A DNA stretch of 64,000 bases from Dermacentor variabilis (taxonomy: Eukaryota > Arthropoda > Arachnida > Ixodida > Ixodidae). Position numbers and translations under genes: made by a program. Numbering within the stretch: the stretch's first letter is position 1; each line of letters starts with the position of its first letter. The stretch spans positions 202,675,229-202,739,228 of the forward strand of contig NC_134568.1 of NCBI RefSeq assembly GCF_050947875.1. The letters run 5' to 3'. Below are positions 48,301 through 58,865 of this stretch, piece by piece. The notes under the pieces were generated by a model. It was not told the DNA's origin. It saw only the letters and a list, made by a program, of their open reading frames with translations, and did not search any database.

Positions 48301-48551
48301 AAGCTGCTGCGTGGCACGATCTTGGGCGTTGTACGGCAGTTCCCGCCGGATTGCGGTTCTCAAAGCTGCATCGCCTGTTACAGCTTGTGTCGTCAATAAA
48401 GTATGTGGTTAGAAGTAATTGGCTACCGAAAAAAAGTAATCATATTACGGTGTACGTGACCGCGTAAACAAATTCAATGTTAAATTACAATATTACTAAT
48501 GAATTTAATAGAATACAAGTAATTAGATGTAATTTTTTAGGCGCAAATCTG
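42371..48551. mobile_element. hAT-like element inserted in RTE copy C, itself carrying a LINE
   Basis: The left end CAGACTTGTGC and the reverse complement of the right end CAGATTTGCGC are short inverted repeats. Eight-bp duplications flank them, as hAT transposases make. Next to the ends lie runs of AATTAC/GTAATT words, common in hAT MITEs. The element's own sequence is about 42371-42690 and 48016-48551; the middle is a LINE. No hAT transposase is recognisable (the 122-codon minus frame at 48396-48028 has no motif I know). Confidence 0.7.
42690..48015 (+). pseudogene. I-type LINE family 1, nearly full length, decayed, inside the hAT-like element
   Basis: All parts of the family 1 element occur in order. 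ORF1: a start region with a 113-bp tandem repeat (42798 and 42911), FDSFVSVRNRKAKRR near 43040, IEVRPVIPIEGTF near 43345, zinc-knuckle pieces (CFSIGHVKSAC, then CGNCNGSHEATS), and an end SARRGLQLLDSLSPVLETLE at 44219. ORF2: endonuclease remains from 44240, AEFDLESERL-like linker near 45060, RT pieces (VMFLDNKGAYGNV near 45880, SIYADDFCIRTSG near 46150), RNase H pieces (FSHSKAALNCLFSALRRGP near 47180) and ACDYCGREKTIEHVLCRC near 47640. The 3' UTR has CGGTTAACCTCCC and a CT-rich end. Dozens of stops and frameshifts show it is much older than the copy at 35186. Confidence 0.8.
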
Positions 48552-49200
48552 GTTGGAGCGTATACGGCAGGCATTACCAAATCATTATCGGTAGCTTACC
48601 GCTACCCTCGAAAGGAAAACTACACAATTTAATGGTACTAACATATGAGGGGCAGAAACTTAGTCTAACAGAGAAGGTGGAGAAGAAGTTCAGAAGAAAA
48701 AAAAAACTGCGCCCTTTTCCTCTTATGTCTCCCTGTTTTTCCTGCACCTTGCGGTGTACATTTCGCCCAATACACTACAGAATTCTGTGTGAACCAATTA
48801 AGCTGCAAAAAAGTACTTCTTGAAGAAGTTAAAGACCGCACAACAAGCCACGGAATGGAAAATGTTAGGCATGACACTAAGAGGCAAGAAGACAACAGTG
48901 TGGAATAGAAAGCAAATGGGGGTAGCCGATATCTAGTTTACGTTACAAGAAAGCAATTGAGCTGGGCAGGTCGTGTAATGCGTAGGACAGATAACCAGCT
49001 TTATATTAGAGTTACAGAATGGGTGCCAGGGAAAGGAAGCGCAGTCGAGGACGACAAAGAATTTGGGGGCGTGATGAAATTGGGAAATTTGCAGGCACAA
49101 CTTGCAATCAGCTAGCGTAAGACAGGGGTAATTGGGGATTGTCGGGAGAGTCCTTCGTTCTGCAGTGGACAGAAAAATAGGCTAATTATGATGATGATAT
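48552..49200 (+). pseudogene. RTE-type LINE copy C, last part
   Basis: Resumes with GWSVYGRHYQIIIGSLPLP, then AxExKMLGMTLRGKK-like text, LSWAGRVMRRTDNQLYIRVT and ESFVLQWTEK, as in copies A and B. It ends with a degraded (TGATGA)n tail at about 49183-49198. The match to the first part ending at 42362 proves the interruption. Confidence 0.8.
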
Positions 49201-52065
49201 TGCAGTGAAACGTACTCATATTTTATCTAACGAAAGGAGACAGGCGTCGCAGCTATCAATATATAGTATCAAACAATACGTACTGCCGAATGTCATGTCA
49301 AAACCAGCATTTTATTGCTAGTGATCGTGCTTAACCTGTGACCGTCGGAGGCTCTCGGAGGCGACGCAGCATGCTCTAGTCCGTTATGTCCACTGCGGAT
49401 GAGATTAAAGTTATTTTTGCTTCACTTTCGTGTCTAATCGTGTACAGCCAAAGACGTGAATTATTCAAAAACTATTCGAAAAATATTCGAACTTTAGAAT
49501 AGTTCGTGACTATTCCACTCGATGACCGAATCAAAGAGTGAATATTCCTTTCGAGGACCGAACTGAATAGAACAATATTCCAAAGTGTTGAATTTTGGCA
49601 CACCCCTACTATTATTTTTCTCAAAACGTCCAAGCACGGGAGAACGCCAGGCCCTCCTTTTCAGATTTGACGTTGCTGCATGCGTAACACCCCGAAGACA
49701 TGAAGTCAGTTGAGCTGCTTCGTCAGCACGCCTCCGAGCCCGGTCGGCTATTGTGAAACCTCAGGTGCGGTTGACCTTGAACTCAAAGCAATGTTCGTCT
49801 AATTTATTCAAGGCAGGGGACCTAGTCCTAAATGCGCAAAGTTTTTTGCTCGTAACTGCCCTTTGACATTGAAGGGCCACCTTCGCTCATGCTGGGAAGT
49901 GGTGTGCGCGAAAAGTTGACCCAATCGTGTGATTGGGTCCAACTTCGCTCTTGTAATACATACATTCTAGAGCTTGCAAGGTCACTTCAGCCGTTCTAGA
50001 TGATCGCGCTGGGTCGCTGCACTGACACATAGGATATCACAGCATGCTACAATTTGTTTGCTTTATCTTTTGCGTGTAACTTACTTTGATGGAATCAGCA
50101 ATGACGTAAGACAGGGCAAAGTTTTAGCTGCTGCAGTGAAGGCCTCTTCTTGTCGCCGCTTTCGTTTTGTAGCAGTCAACGACGCCTTCGCGGTGCGATC
50201 TTATAACGATTATCGGGTAGAGACTCCGTCAAGCCTTCTGTGGCTCTTAGTCTGTACCCCCAGCATTTTTGTGCATGCTATACATGCACCATAATACCGA
50301 AATAAAAATGAATGAACGAAAAGAAAAAGCGCTGTAGCATATGCCAAGATATTCCGCCTATCTCGTTGCAGGGAACCAAGCTTGCGTTCGCAGGGCCATG
50401 CAGTATGAGGCGAACAGACTATGTTAAGTCAGAACATGGCGAAAAACGCGATGAGTACTGTAGCAGAACCTGAGCGGCCCAGAAACTTCCTATGCGCGTC
50501 CTGCGTTCGCCTGCACGTCTACCCTTCATGATGGTGCGGGAACTCAATATGGAGCACAGGGTTGTCGGCATTATGCAAGAGGTCTACTGCGTTCGACAGG
50601 TGAGTAGGATGTCGCTGGTCGGGTTCTCGGCTGGTGCAGCCGCATTCCGATGAGGGAGGTACGGAACAAGAGGTTCGCGTACTTCGATTTATGTTGAAGT
50701 TGTAAGAAGAACTGGCGATGGTCAAAGTTAATCGGAAGTCCTTCTCTGTAGCCCATGTATTGCCCTGGAATGTTAAGTCACATAAGTTAGTCGCTTTCTT
50801 TGCACTGGCCCCAGACATACAAAGTTCAACGGTACTCGCGTTTCTCGCTGCTGACGGGTTTCGATCTTTCATTCTCCCACCAGCTCGGACTCCAAGAAAG
50901 AGGGTAGTCCGAGTAAAGCGGGTGACACGCACTTGTAAGAGATGACGAAGCCGTGCAGCCACATGGACTAGTAGGCTGGAGGAAGGCAAAGCGACGCGAT
51001 CGCGGAGCGCAACTAGCAGGAGCTGGTTTGTTCGCCTGTACCTTTACACGTACTACTGGCATGACCCCGGGGTGGAATGTCTCCTTTGAGTTCGATTTAT
51101 TTCCGCAACCGTCTGATGGCTTGGTGTAGCGCAACGCAGCGGTTGTTTTCACCTGTGTTTAGGTGAAAACGATCGAAGCTGTATATTGTGGTAAAAGCAA
51201 AAATAATACGACGCACGCATATTTCTTCCGCGCTGTTTTTGCGTTTATCTGAGGAAATACCTCGGCTGAATTTATTTCATTGCCGCGAGATGTACTAATT
51301 GCCTATGAATATCTCTGGGCTATGGTAAATTATAATATGACACACATTCCAGCTTTTCTGTCCGAAACATTCTGCACCAATTCAGATTAGCCCTAAATCT
51401 AATTGTTTTGGAGAATGGACGAACGATGCCGAACACAAGCGTGGCACACCGCTCCGTTTATTTAATTTTAGAGATGATATTTTTATTATCTGGTAATGTA
51501 AAGAATTTGCAAGGAAGAACATGCACGCAAGCACTGCGACCATTACTTTCCATCGAGCGCGCACGAATAATTGCTTTTCACTCACGTCAACAAACGTGGT
51601 TACGTGTGTACCTCCTGGAGGCAAGAACAATAAAAGATTGGCAAAGTGGAGCAGATAGAGAACGGTGATATGGTTGAGAAGCAGGTTATACGCCGCGCAC
51701 TATTAGGAAATACGTGCCTTGCATGTCTCACGTGCAGCAGCAGCAGCAGCAGGAGGAGGAAGAGTAACGCTGCAAACACTGAAACATGCCATTTTTGGCC
51801 GTGACTGCTACTGCAGTAAAACCCCTTGTTGTTAGTATTGTCATTTTCTGAGCCCTTCTGTCTTTTATCGTGGTACAGGTTTTTTTGCACGACGAATGAG
51901 TGCGTATAATTAGTCTGCCAGGTTGATATTTTAGAAAGAAACTTGCTTCCTTCTTCCTGAACAAAGAAAATAAAATCACTTTTTCGCATTAGCTATCGTA
52001 ATCGCGAGAATGAGACTAATCTTACGCGGATTACGTTCTATAAAGCGCTGAAGAACACAAAATAA
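49201..52065. other. Intergenic stretch, no gene recognised
   Basis: A GAATATTC-rich repeat lies at about 49460-49610, related to 33201-33545. The longest frame (50989-50519, minus, 156 codons) has no domain I can name. A short (CAG)n run is at 51733-51750. Confidence 0.3.
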
Positions 52066-52066
52066 A

Positions 52067-52236
52067 ATGATACATACATACATACATACATACATACATA
52101 CATACATACATACATACATACATACATACATACATACATACATACATACATACATACATACATACATACATACATACATACATACATACATACATACATA
52201 CATACACACATACACACATACACATGCACACACACA
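52067..52236. repeat. (ACAT)n microsatellite, about 165 bp
   Basis: Tandem TACA units, changing to TACACA and CA at the right end. It generates false repetitive frames on both strands. Confidence 0.97.
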
Positions 52237-53351
52237 ATGTATTTGTTGCAGTATATTCCACTAAATTTGCTGCATTCTTCCATGATGGGAAAATGCTACT
52301 TTGTAGCAGGCTATTGCGCGGTGGGAGCCGGCTGCTGAAAAATGATACGGCTACTAGTTAGCCGCGCCTTGACGGACGGAAGCTCCACTTAGCCCGCTCA
52401 CGTTGGCCTTATTCCTTCGCGTTACTCTTTGCGTGCAGGGTGCAGGGCGTGTCAGCATATTCTGCTTTCTTGTCTCGTTCATTTCCAGCCCCAACCCTTT
52501 ACTTCCTGCAACCATATCGGCTTTTTTTATGCGTTTACCCACCCAACACGTGGCAGCCGTGTGCGCCAAGTGAATGATTGCGTATGCGCTGCTGTTTGAG
52601 CTCACGGTGACTCTCTGTACTCCAAAAATACGGCAGTGCAACTGCCCGCGTTCGCGCGTAAAAAAATCAAGTGAGCACATTCGGCTAAGCACTGCGTAAA
52701 AAGAATTGTGTTACTTTATTTAGATTTTTTACTGCTACACTCGTCTTTGTTCATTCTGGGATTGCTCCAGACTGCGCAATAGTTGCCGAAGAAGGAGAGG
52801 CAGTAAAAAAATTAGTGCCTGCGACCGCGCGCACAGGTATGCCGAGGCATTGAGGCTGACAACAGTAACAACAACGGCGCTGTGTCCTGCTGGCGCGCAG
52901 CACGGCACGCCAACTCGGGGCCTGGCGCCTTTAGCGTGGCACGCATTTTCCTGCAGCAGCGACGTTCCGCAGTCGATGTTTTCCCTCTAGTCTTCTCCAG
53001 TTGTGCGGAAGCTGGTCGACATCTTTGGGTTACGCGCTATTTTCTTAATTCTGCGGGCTTAGTTAGCTCATGCCTGGAGATTAAGTAAACGACAGTTTCG
53101 AGCGCTGGAAACTCCGGTCACTTTCTGAAGGTTAGTGGCTAGGCGCCAGTGCCAACGCCCATATTGAACGTCGAGCGTCATTTCTCTCCCTTGGAAAGAA
53201 AACGTGTGCAAGTAAAGCTGCGCACGCAAGCGGCTGTCCTCGGCGATGTTAGCCCTTTATTGCTGACTGGAGTGCACTTGCTCTGGTTGACATCTTTCCT
53301 TCATAAAGTTGAACAATTGCATACAATCGTTTCACACGTCAGGATCAACTT
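52237..53351. other. Intergenic stretch, no gene recognised
   Basis: Short frames without motifs. Confidence 0.3.
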
Positions 53352-53452
53352 AACAAACAAACAAACAAACAAACAAACAAACAAACAAACAAACAAACAA
53401 ATAAACAAAGAAGTACATAAACAAACAACCAACCAAACCAACAAACAAAGAA
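53352..53452. repeat. (AAAC)n microsatellite
   Basis: About 13 regular AAAC units followed by degenerate ones. Confidence 0.95.
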
Positions 53453-54589
53453 ATAAGCACGCATAATTACTTTTATTTTGTACTTGTATATTTTAGAAGC
53501 CACTACCTTGTAATTCATATGAGCACATTAGCGCAAGACAAGACGGGGACAATGAAGACAACAGGCTGAGTCATTCCCTTGTTTTGCGTTGCCGTACTGA
53601 TAATGAAACATTACTAACTAACCTTCTTGTCAGTTACGTTACCTTCGGTATTGTCTAGGCCCTGGGTACCTAAGTAATAAATTATGTCAATAGCTATACA
53701 CACTCAGATTATACATTTTCCGGAATTTTAGCGGTCCCCTGAACTGGGGGGCGGACCCACACCGGCATTAAGCATGAAAAATAAGGCTTTTATTTTTTCA
53801 TTCCTCCATTCATTGAGACATTCTGACGTGAAAAAAAGCTTAATTGATAACATGATTACGCTATGCAGACAGCTCACTATTGCAACAGAAAGGCGCAGTA
53901 ACATTATGAACAGACAACGACGTTTCACGTGCATGCGTTTTCACAGAGCTGTTATGTTTAGAGCGCATTCTGTGAGGCAATGTGACAAAGAAACTGGCGT
54001 GCGAACAGCCGTAACAAGTTCTGTATTCTTTCTTTTTCAATTGTCGATGATGAAAGTGGCTCACCAGACACTACGTGGAGCCAGTGTTGACGAAGGCTGC
54101 GTTAAGAGCGGCGTGTGAGCGTGTAAGCCATTTTCTCACGACCACCAAAGGCATCGTAGTTCTGCAAGGGCTTTAGTCATCGTAAGGAAAAAAGTTGTTG
54201 CGAACGTGTTTTTCCTATTGTTCACGGATGAAAGGAAATTTTTCCGACATAGTCGAAGAGGCCTTGCTCATGTGCATAATGGATCACACGAATTTGTCAA
54301 GGCGTACGACACGCCATGGTTCGTGTTTTCTCTGCGTGTTGGGTTCTGTTGTGCATGGCATTCGAGGGGCGTTTTCTGGCTGCCGCTGGCGGTGAATATT
54401 TGCATTTTATAATACGACACAGAAGCCGCATGACCTAAACGCCCAAACGCCACTTGCTTCTCACCGCGATTTTATCTCTCTCTTATCATCCGCAGATCAC
54501 GATTGGCTGATTCTGATAGAAACGTAGCCGGAGCGCCTCACGGACGACTGACGAATCGCGAAAAGGACAGAGATTGAGATAATCATTGA
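53453..54589. other. Intergenic stretch, no gene recognised
   Basis: Short frames only, none with a recognisable domain. Confidence 0.3.
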
Positions 54590-54745
54590 ATGAATCCTGG
54601 TGTTTTACATGCCAAAAACAGGCACCAAGACAGGCCGTAGTGGGGGACTCCGGATTAATTTGGCCACCAGGGGATCTTTCGCGTGCCCCCAATGCCTGAG
54701 ACACAGGCGCTTGTGCATTTCGCACCCGATAAGGTCATTACATCA
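54590..54745 (-). mobile_element. Diverged Ruka-like SINE
   Basis: GGTGTTTTACATGCCAAAA, GGCCGTAGTGGGGGACTCCG, GGATTAATTTGGCCACC and GCATTTCGCACCC follow the body order of the Ruka-like SINE in reverse. It lacks a clear tRNA head. Confidence 0.6.
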
Positions 54746-55213
54746 GCCCGGCCGAGCTCCCAGCGATCTGCAGCGCCCATGTGGACGAGAGCAAATTAAT
54801 CGGCAAGTCCGAAGTCCGACCGAAGGAGGAGGAGGAAATAAAGAGAGAAGGCAGGGATGTTAACCAGAAATGCGCCTGGTTGCCTACCTTATACTCTAGG
54901 GTACGAGAAAGACGGAATAGAAAGATAAGATAGAGAGATGGAGGGGAGGGGAGCCGCGGTCAGCTCGCGCACGCGTGTGGAGGGCCTGAGCGAGTCAAAG
55001 GCCAGTCGCCCTCAAGAAAGACAAAAGTGCCTTCACAGCTTTGTGGACCGACGAGCGATGGGGACGGTCTTCATGTAGCACCTGCACAGACAACGGCCGT
55101 TCGCCCAGTCGTCGCAATGCGATTGATAATGTTTGTCTTTCCCACTGAAATCGATGACAATGGCACAATAAATGTTCGATGTTCTCTTCCACGCCGCAGA
55201 CGTTGCATGCAGC

Positions 55214-55231
55214 ACTGTCGGTCATTCCAAT
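55214..55231. repeat. 18-bp target site duplication, left copy
   Basis: ACTGTCGGTCATTCCAAT, repeated exactly at 55386-55403 on the other side of the SINE. Confidence 0.9.
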
Positions 55232-55385
55232 TTCGATGGGGGCGAAATGCGAAAACACCTGTGTGCTTAGATTTAGGTGCACGTTAAAGAACCCCAGGTG
55301 GTCGAAATTTCCGGAGTCCTCCACTACGGCGTGCCTCATAATCAGAAAGTGGTTTTGGCACGTAAAACCCCATAATTTAATTTTA
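55232..55385 (+). mobile_element. Headless Ruka-like SINE inserted in a LINE
   Basis: The body from TTCGATGGGGGCGAAATGCG through CCATAATTTAATTTT is present with almost no change from the copy at 33272-33499. The tRNA head is absent because of 5' truncation. Exact 18-bp duplications flank it, so it is a recent LINE-mobilised insertion. Confidence 0.88.
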
Positions 55386-55902
55386 ACTGTCGGTCATTCC
55401 AATCAAAGTAGTGCACGCCTTCGTGAAAGCCACTCCCAATCACAGCCGGTATAGAAGCGTTGCCTCACGTCGGTAAAGCCCGGGTGGAGGTCGGAGTTGG
55501 AGCGAAGGGTTCAGTTCGTGCAACCTGGTGCGCCTTATTTTGGGGTGTTCCACTCTGGTAAAGAGAGCTTGCGTGCCAGGTGACGAAGCTGCCTTGCAGC
55601 GTCAGTCCTGGAAAGAGGAATGAGAACGCTATGTTGTTCTTGATGCGACTCTTGAGCAGCTTTGTCTGCTTGATCATTTCCACTGATCCCGCAATGGCCA
55701 GGTAGCCATTGGAAAATAATTTCCTGGCCTTACTGTTTGACGTCGTGATGAAGTTTGACGATTTCGTACGTTGGTGCTATTGGCAGCTAGGGATGTCGAG
55801 TGTTCGAATATGATCGGTAGCACGCTGTTATTTCCTCTGTACTTGCCTTTATTTACTGTCAAGTTTCAACAAAAACAAACAAACAAACAAAGCTTACGCT
55901 GA

Positions 55903-56095
55903 ACTCGTCGCGGTAGCTCAGTAACTATAGTGTCCCGTTTCTGAGCACGAGGTGGCGGGTTTGATTTCCAGCTACGATTTCCTTCCTGTGGAGGCGTAGT
56001 GGAAAGGCGCTAGTGGCCAAAAATTAATCCGCCCCCCTCGTTGCTGCGATGACTTGCATAGTCCAAGGGCTGCCTTGGTACGCGTAATCCTATAT
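55903..56095 (+). mobile_element. tRNA-derived SINE, second type
   Basis: The head CGCGGTAGCTCAGTAACTAT has a good A box (TAGCTCAGTAAC), and GGCGGGTTTGATTTCC a B-box-like site. The body (GGAGGCGTAGTGGAAAGGCG, AATTAATCCGCCCCCC) differs from the Ruka-like family apart from the head. It is not a tRNA gene: the stem pairing and length do not fit. Confidence 0.6.
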
Positions 56096-58210
56096 ATAAG
56101 TTTAGGGTCCACTTCACGATTACAACACTTCAAGACATCCACGCTTTTCCTGGTTTCGGAGAATATTGGCAATTTTGGTAGCTTGCTATACGCTTGAAAA
56201 GGCTTTCAATTCTCCTCATTATTTTCAGAAACTGCACGAAAATGCATTAGTGTTTCTATTAAGCTCTTTCTTCATAAAATTGTAGCGACAAAATTTGTTC
56301 TAAACACAACTTATACTATTAAACTGGAAAGGTGCGCTATCTTTAATTGAAGAAAGGGAATTCTCATATTACGATGCTAGATTACGTATTCACAAAAAAG
56401 CGCTTACGCGAGAATTCTTCGTAACAGAAAATGTCAGCCAACCGTGATGCTAAACACATCGGCGTAGGCGGCCATCCAATGGCAAAAAACAATTATGAAA
56501 AAAAGCCTTTTGATATCAGCCCCAGTTCCGTAGTCGTCCTATTCGCAGAAACTGAGCAAAAACAAATGTCAGGTGCCAGTGGGATTTGAACTGACATGCT
56601 ACAGAACATATTGGAAACATACTTGTTGCTGAAACTGCAGGGCGGCAGCAACCCCGCCCCTGTTCCCCTCCCCCCCGCGTTTTTTTTGTCGTTCTTTCTT
56701 TTTTGAATTTTGCACGAAAGTGTATACCTGAAAACATCGGCAAAATTCGGAACCGACAGAATTTAAAACAAATCAGTCTAACGTAGGGTGACCCTCTTGT
56801 GACAAAACTTTTTCATACCTAACATCCGAGTTTATCCAACTTGAGGAACCCATGAGGGAACAGACCACCCCACCTTATGCAGTACGCATTTTCATAAGGA
56901 TGCCAGTCACAAATTCCTGCGCTATATACTCAGCACTACGACGGCAACAACGTTAGCATCTGTTGTTATGGTTCAAGCTCTGGTGAAAGAGTGAGCGGAC
57001 TGCCAAGTAGGGAAAGCACATGGTGCGTTGTATTCAAGGCCTTGGTGTTTTATCCATGTTATCCTGAGTTGCTCACAACTGTTCAATGGTGCATGCGAAC
57101 AAAGTTTATTGCATCTCTTGTAACCTAATGCTGAGCCATTCTTCCCAGTTCGTGTCTACTTGTACATGATTTGCTGGTTCCCCGGCAATGAATAACTGCT
57201 TTCTTATTACTTCCTTTTGCATTGATAATACGTCGTTCTTTCTAGCGGATGTAACTGAATGTTCACTCCTGGCGTGTCATTTAACAGGTCAATATCGACC
57301 CTTCGGCCCTTTCTAGACCAATCGCCGAATGATTTCATTACAAATCGCATGCCGCCGCTCCTCGCGACTGTCGTCATTCTTATAGTCCGTCTAGTTGCAG
57401 CCACAGCATGAATGTGCTGCGTGAAACCGATGCTGCCGTGACCCAGATGGGACAGGAATAAGGCGAATCCGTTCACCTATATGGAATGCAACCAAGCTCC
57501 CACTCAAGAATTGACCGGTTGCCTTGCTGATATTCCCGACCGTCATTATCTTATTTGTTAGGTAAACCTATTAAGCGCTCCTTCCGGCTCAATTAGCGTC
57601 GTCGTCGTCATCGTCGTCATCGTCGTCATAGACACAGATGTCAACCGTAGTAATGCTCTGGTACCTCTATGAGGTCAATCTCGGTTGTGAATACAAAAAT
57701 AGTTTCACAGAATAGTAGCATAAGCGAGTTAAAATGTATGCGCTGCAGAAAGAATAATTTGTCAGTGCTGTCAAGTGCTGCGCCGTTCTCATATTTGAGG
57801 AAGAAGAAATCCACAGGACACCTAAGCACTTGTTATGAGTTGAGGATTCGAAAGCATTTACGTCCAATTGAATGCCGCTAAGCCGTCCTTCGAGTTATGA
57901 ACTCTTGCGGGCAAGCGAGCACGTTGAGAGGCTTGGCGCGCTTTGATTTGGCCTTACCGAGGCGCAGTTCTAACGCATGTGAGAGCTTGGGAGGACAAGG
58001 AACGCGCGGATAACACAGGGTTCCTAGAGCGAGAAAGAGAATGATTTGGCGTCGTGGCGATCGATGCCCTCTCCCCTCACGCTACACCTGGCGCGCTACT
58101 GCAGCAGTAGGTGTTCCCTTTCACCCACTCTGCCCCATGGAGGCGCGCTCATGACCTGCCGTCGCAGCCAATGAGAATTTTGGTGATTCGCTGCTACAGA
58201 CGCGGCTTTT
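56096..58210. other. Intergenic stretch, no gene recognised
   Basis: Short frames; the 89-codon minus frame at 57476-57207 has no motif I know. A GTC-rich microsatellite lies at 57597-57630. Confidence 0.3.
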
Positions 58211-58213
58211 TAG

Positions 58214-58865
58214 CTCAATGATCCATTTGACGCTTTCGCATCAATACTAGCTCCGACAAAAATTAGGGACCAACTTGAGCAAAACGGCGGCTGTGCGAAA
58301 AAGGATGCAGGTAATGGCGAGGAAACACTTTGCGGCGATAATTCTGCGTACGTGCAGAGGATGCACCTGCTCTCCAGCCTCGCACAAAAGGATCAGGTCG
58401 TTATGACACGTACGATTCCGGCTGGATTTGTCCTCGGTACGGACATGTACCATCCGACTCGCCGTTGACTCTCTATGGCTTGGACTAGTCGGACTAAAGC
58501 ACCGTCGTCTCGGACTGGCGAGCGAGATAGCTACACAGGAAGTCCAATTTTCTAAGGAGAATGATGCATAGACTGTTCGTGACGCTGTCAATGACTGCGG
58601 GAGCTGGGGGCAAATTCACAAGGCTCCTCGTTTAAGGGATCTTCGAGATAATCCGATTACCTTCACTAATAGTATGTCCAGCATCATGATTAGCTGGCAT
58701 TTGGTTTTACGAACAATGCTAGCTGAAGAGCTTTTTGTCAATACGGACGCTGATGCTGGGCGAAACATTGCAAACCTTAATGAGTTTAATAACGCGGTGG
58801 CTATGACTGTGACTGCTGCACAACTTGGGGAGAAACTGCGAATTATTTGCATGTTCTTTTATTGA
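58214..58865 (+). other. Two unrecognised plus-strand open stretches
   Basis: A frame from 58214 to about 58469 reads LNDPFDAFASILAPTK at its start and TRTIPAGFVLGTDMYHPT near its end. A second, at 58674-58865, reads LAEELFVNTDADAGRNIA. Composition looks protein-like, but I find no known domain, and stops separate them. They could be exons, a decayed transposon or chance. Confidence 0.2.

Larger units (their letters stand above)
54824..55740 (-). pseudogene. 5'-truncated I-type LINE with a SINE inserted
   Basis: The minus strand reads remains of the RNase H end (HCGISGND-like, QADKAAKSRIKNN region, 55720-55640), then a C-terminal region with FTDVRQRFYTG. After the SINE it continues with IGMTDSAACNVCGVEENIEH and LLCHCHRF (55235-55150), the Cys/His end. 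The 3' UTR carries CTGGTTAACATCCCTGCC and a short purine tail near 54824. It is closest to the copy at 15431-16385. Confidence 0.72.

Noticed and set aside
50519..50989. 156-codon minus-strand frame, considered as a galectin-like exon (GNTWATEKDFRLTLTI)
   Set aside because: Only a vague resemblance in two frames; the sugar-binding residues of galectins are not present, so no function is claimed.
51976..52283. Repeats of MYVC and IHTY in several frames
   Set aside because: Translation of the (ACAT)n microsatellite, not a protein.
53149..53466. Regular short repeats that could suggest a CRISPR-like array
   Set aside because: A simple AAAC microsatellite with no spacers; the genome is eukaryotic.
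55903..55975. A true tRNA gene
   Set aside because: A and B boxes are present, but the acceptor and anticodon stems do not pair well and a SINE body follows directly.
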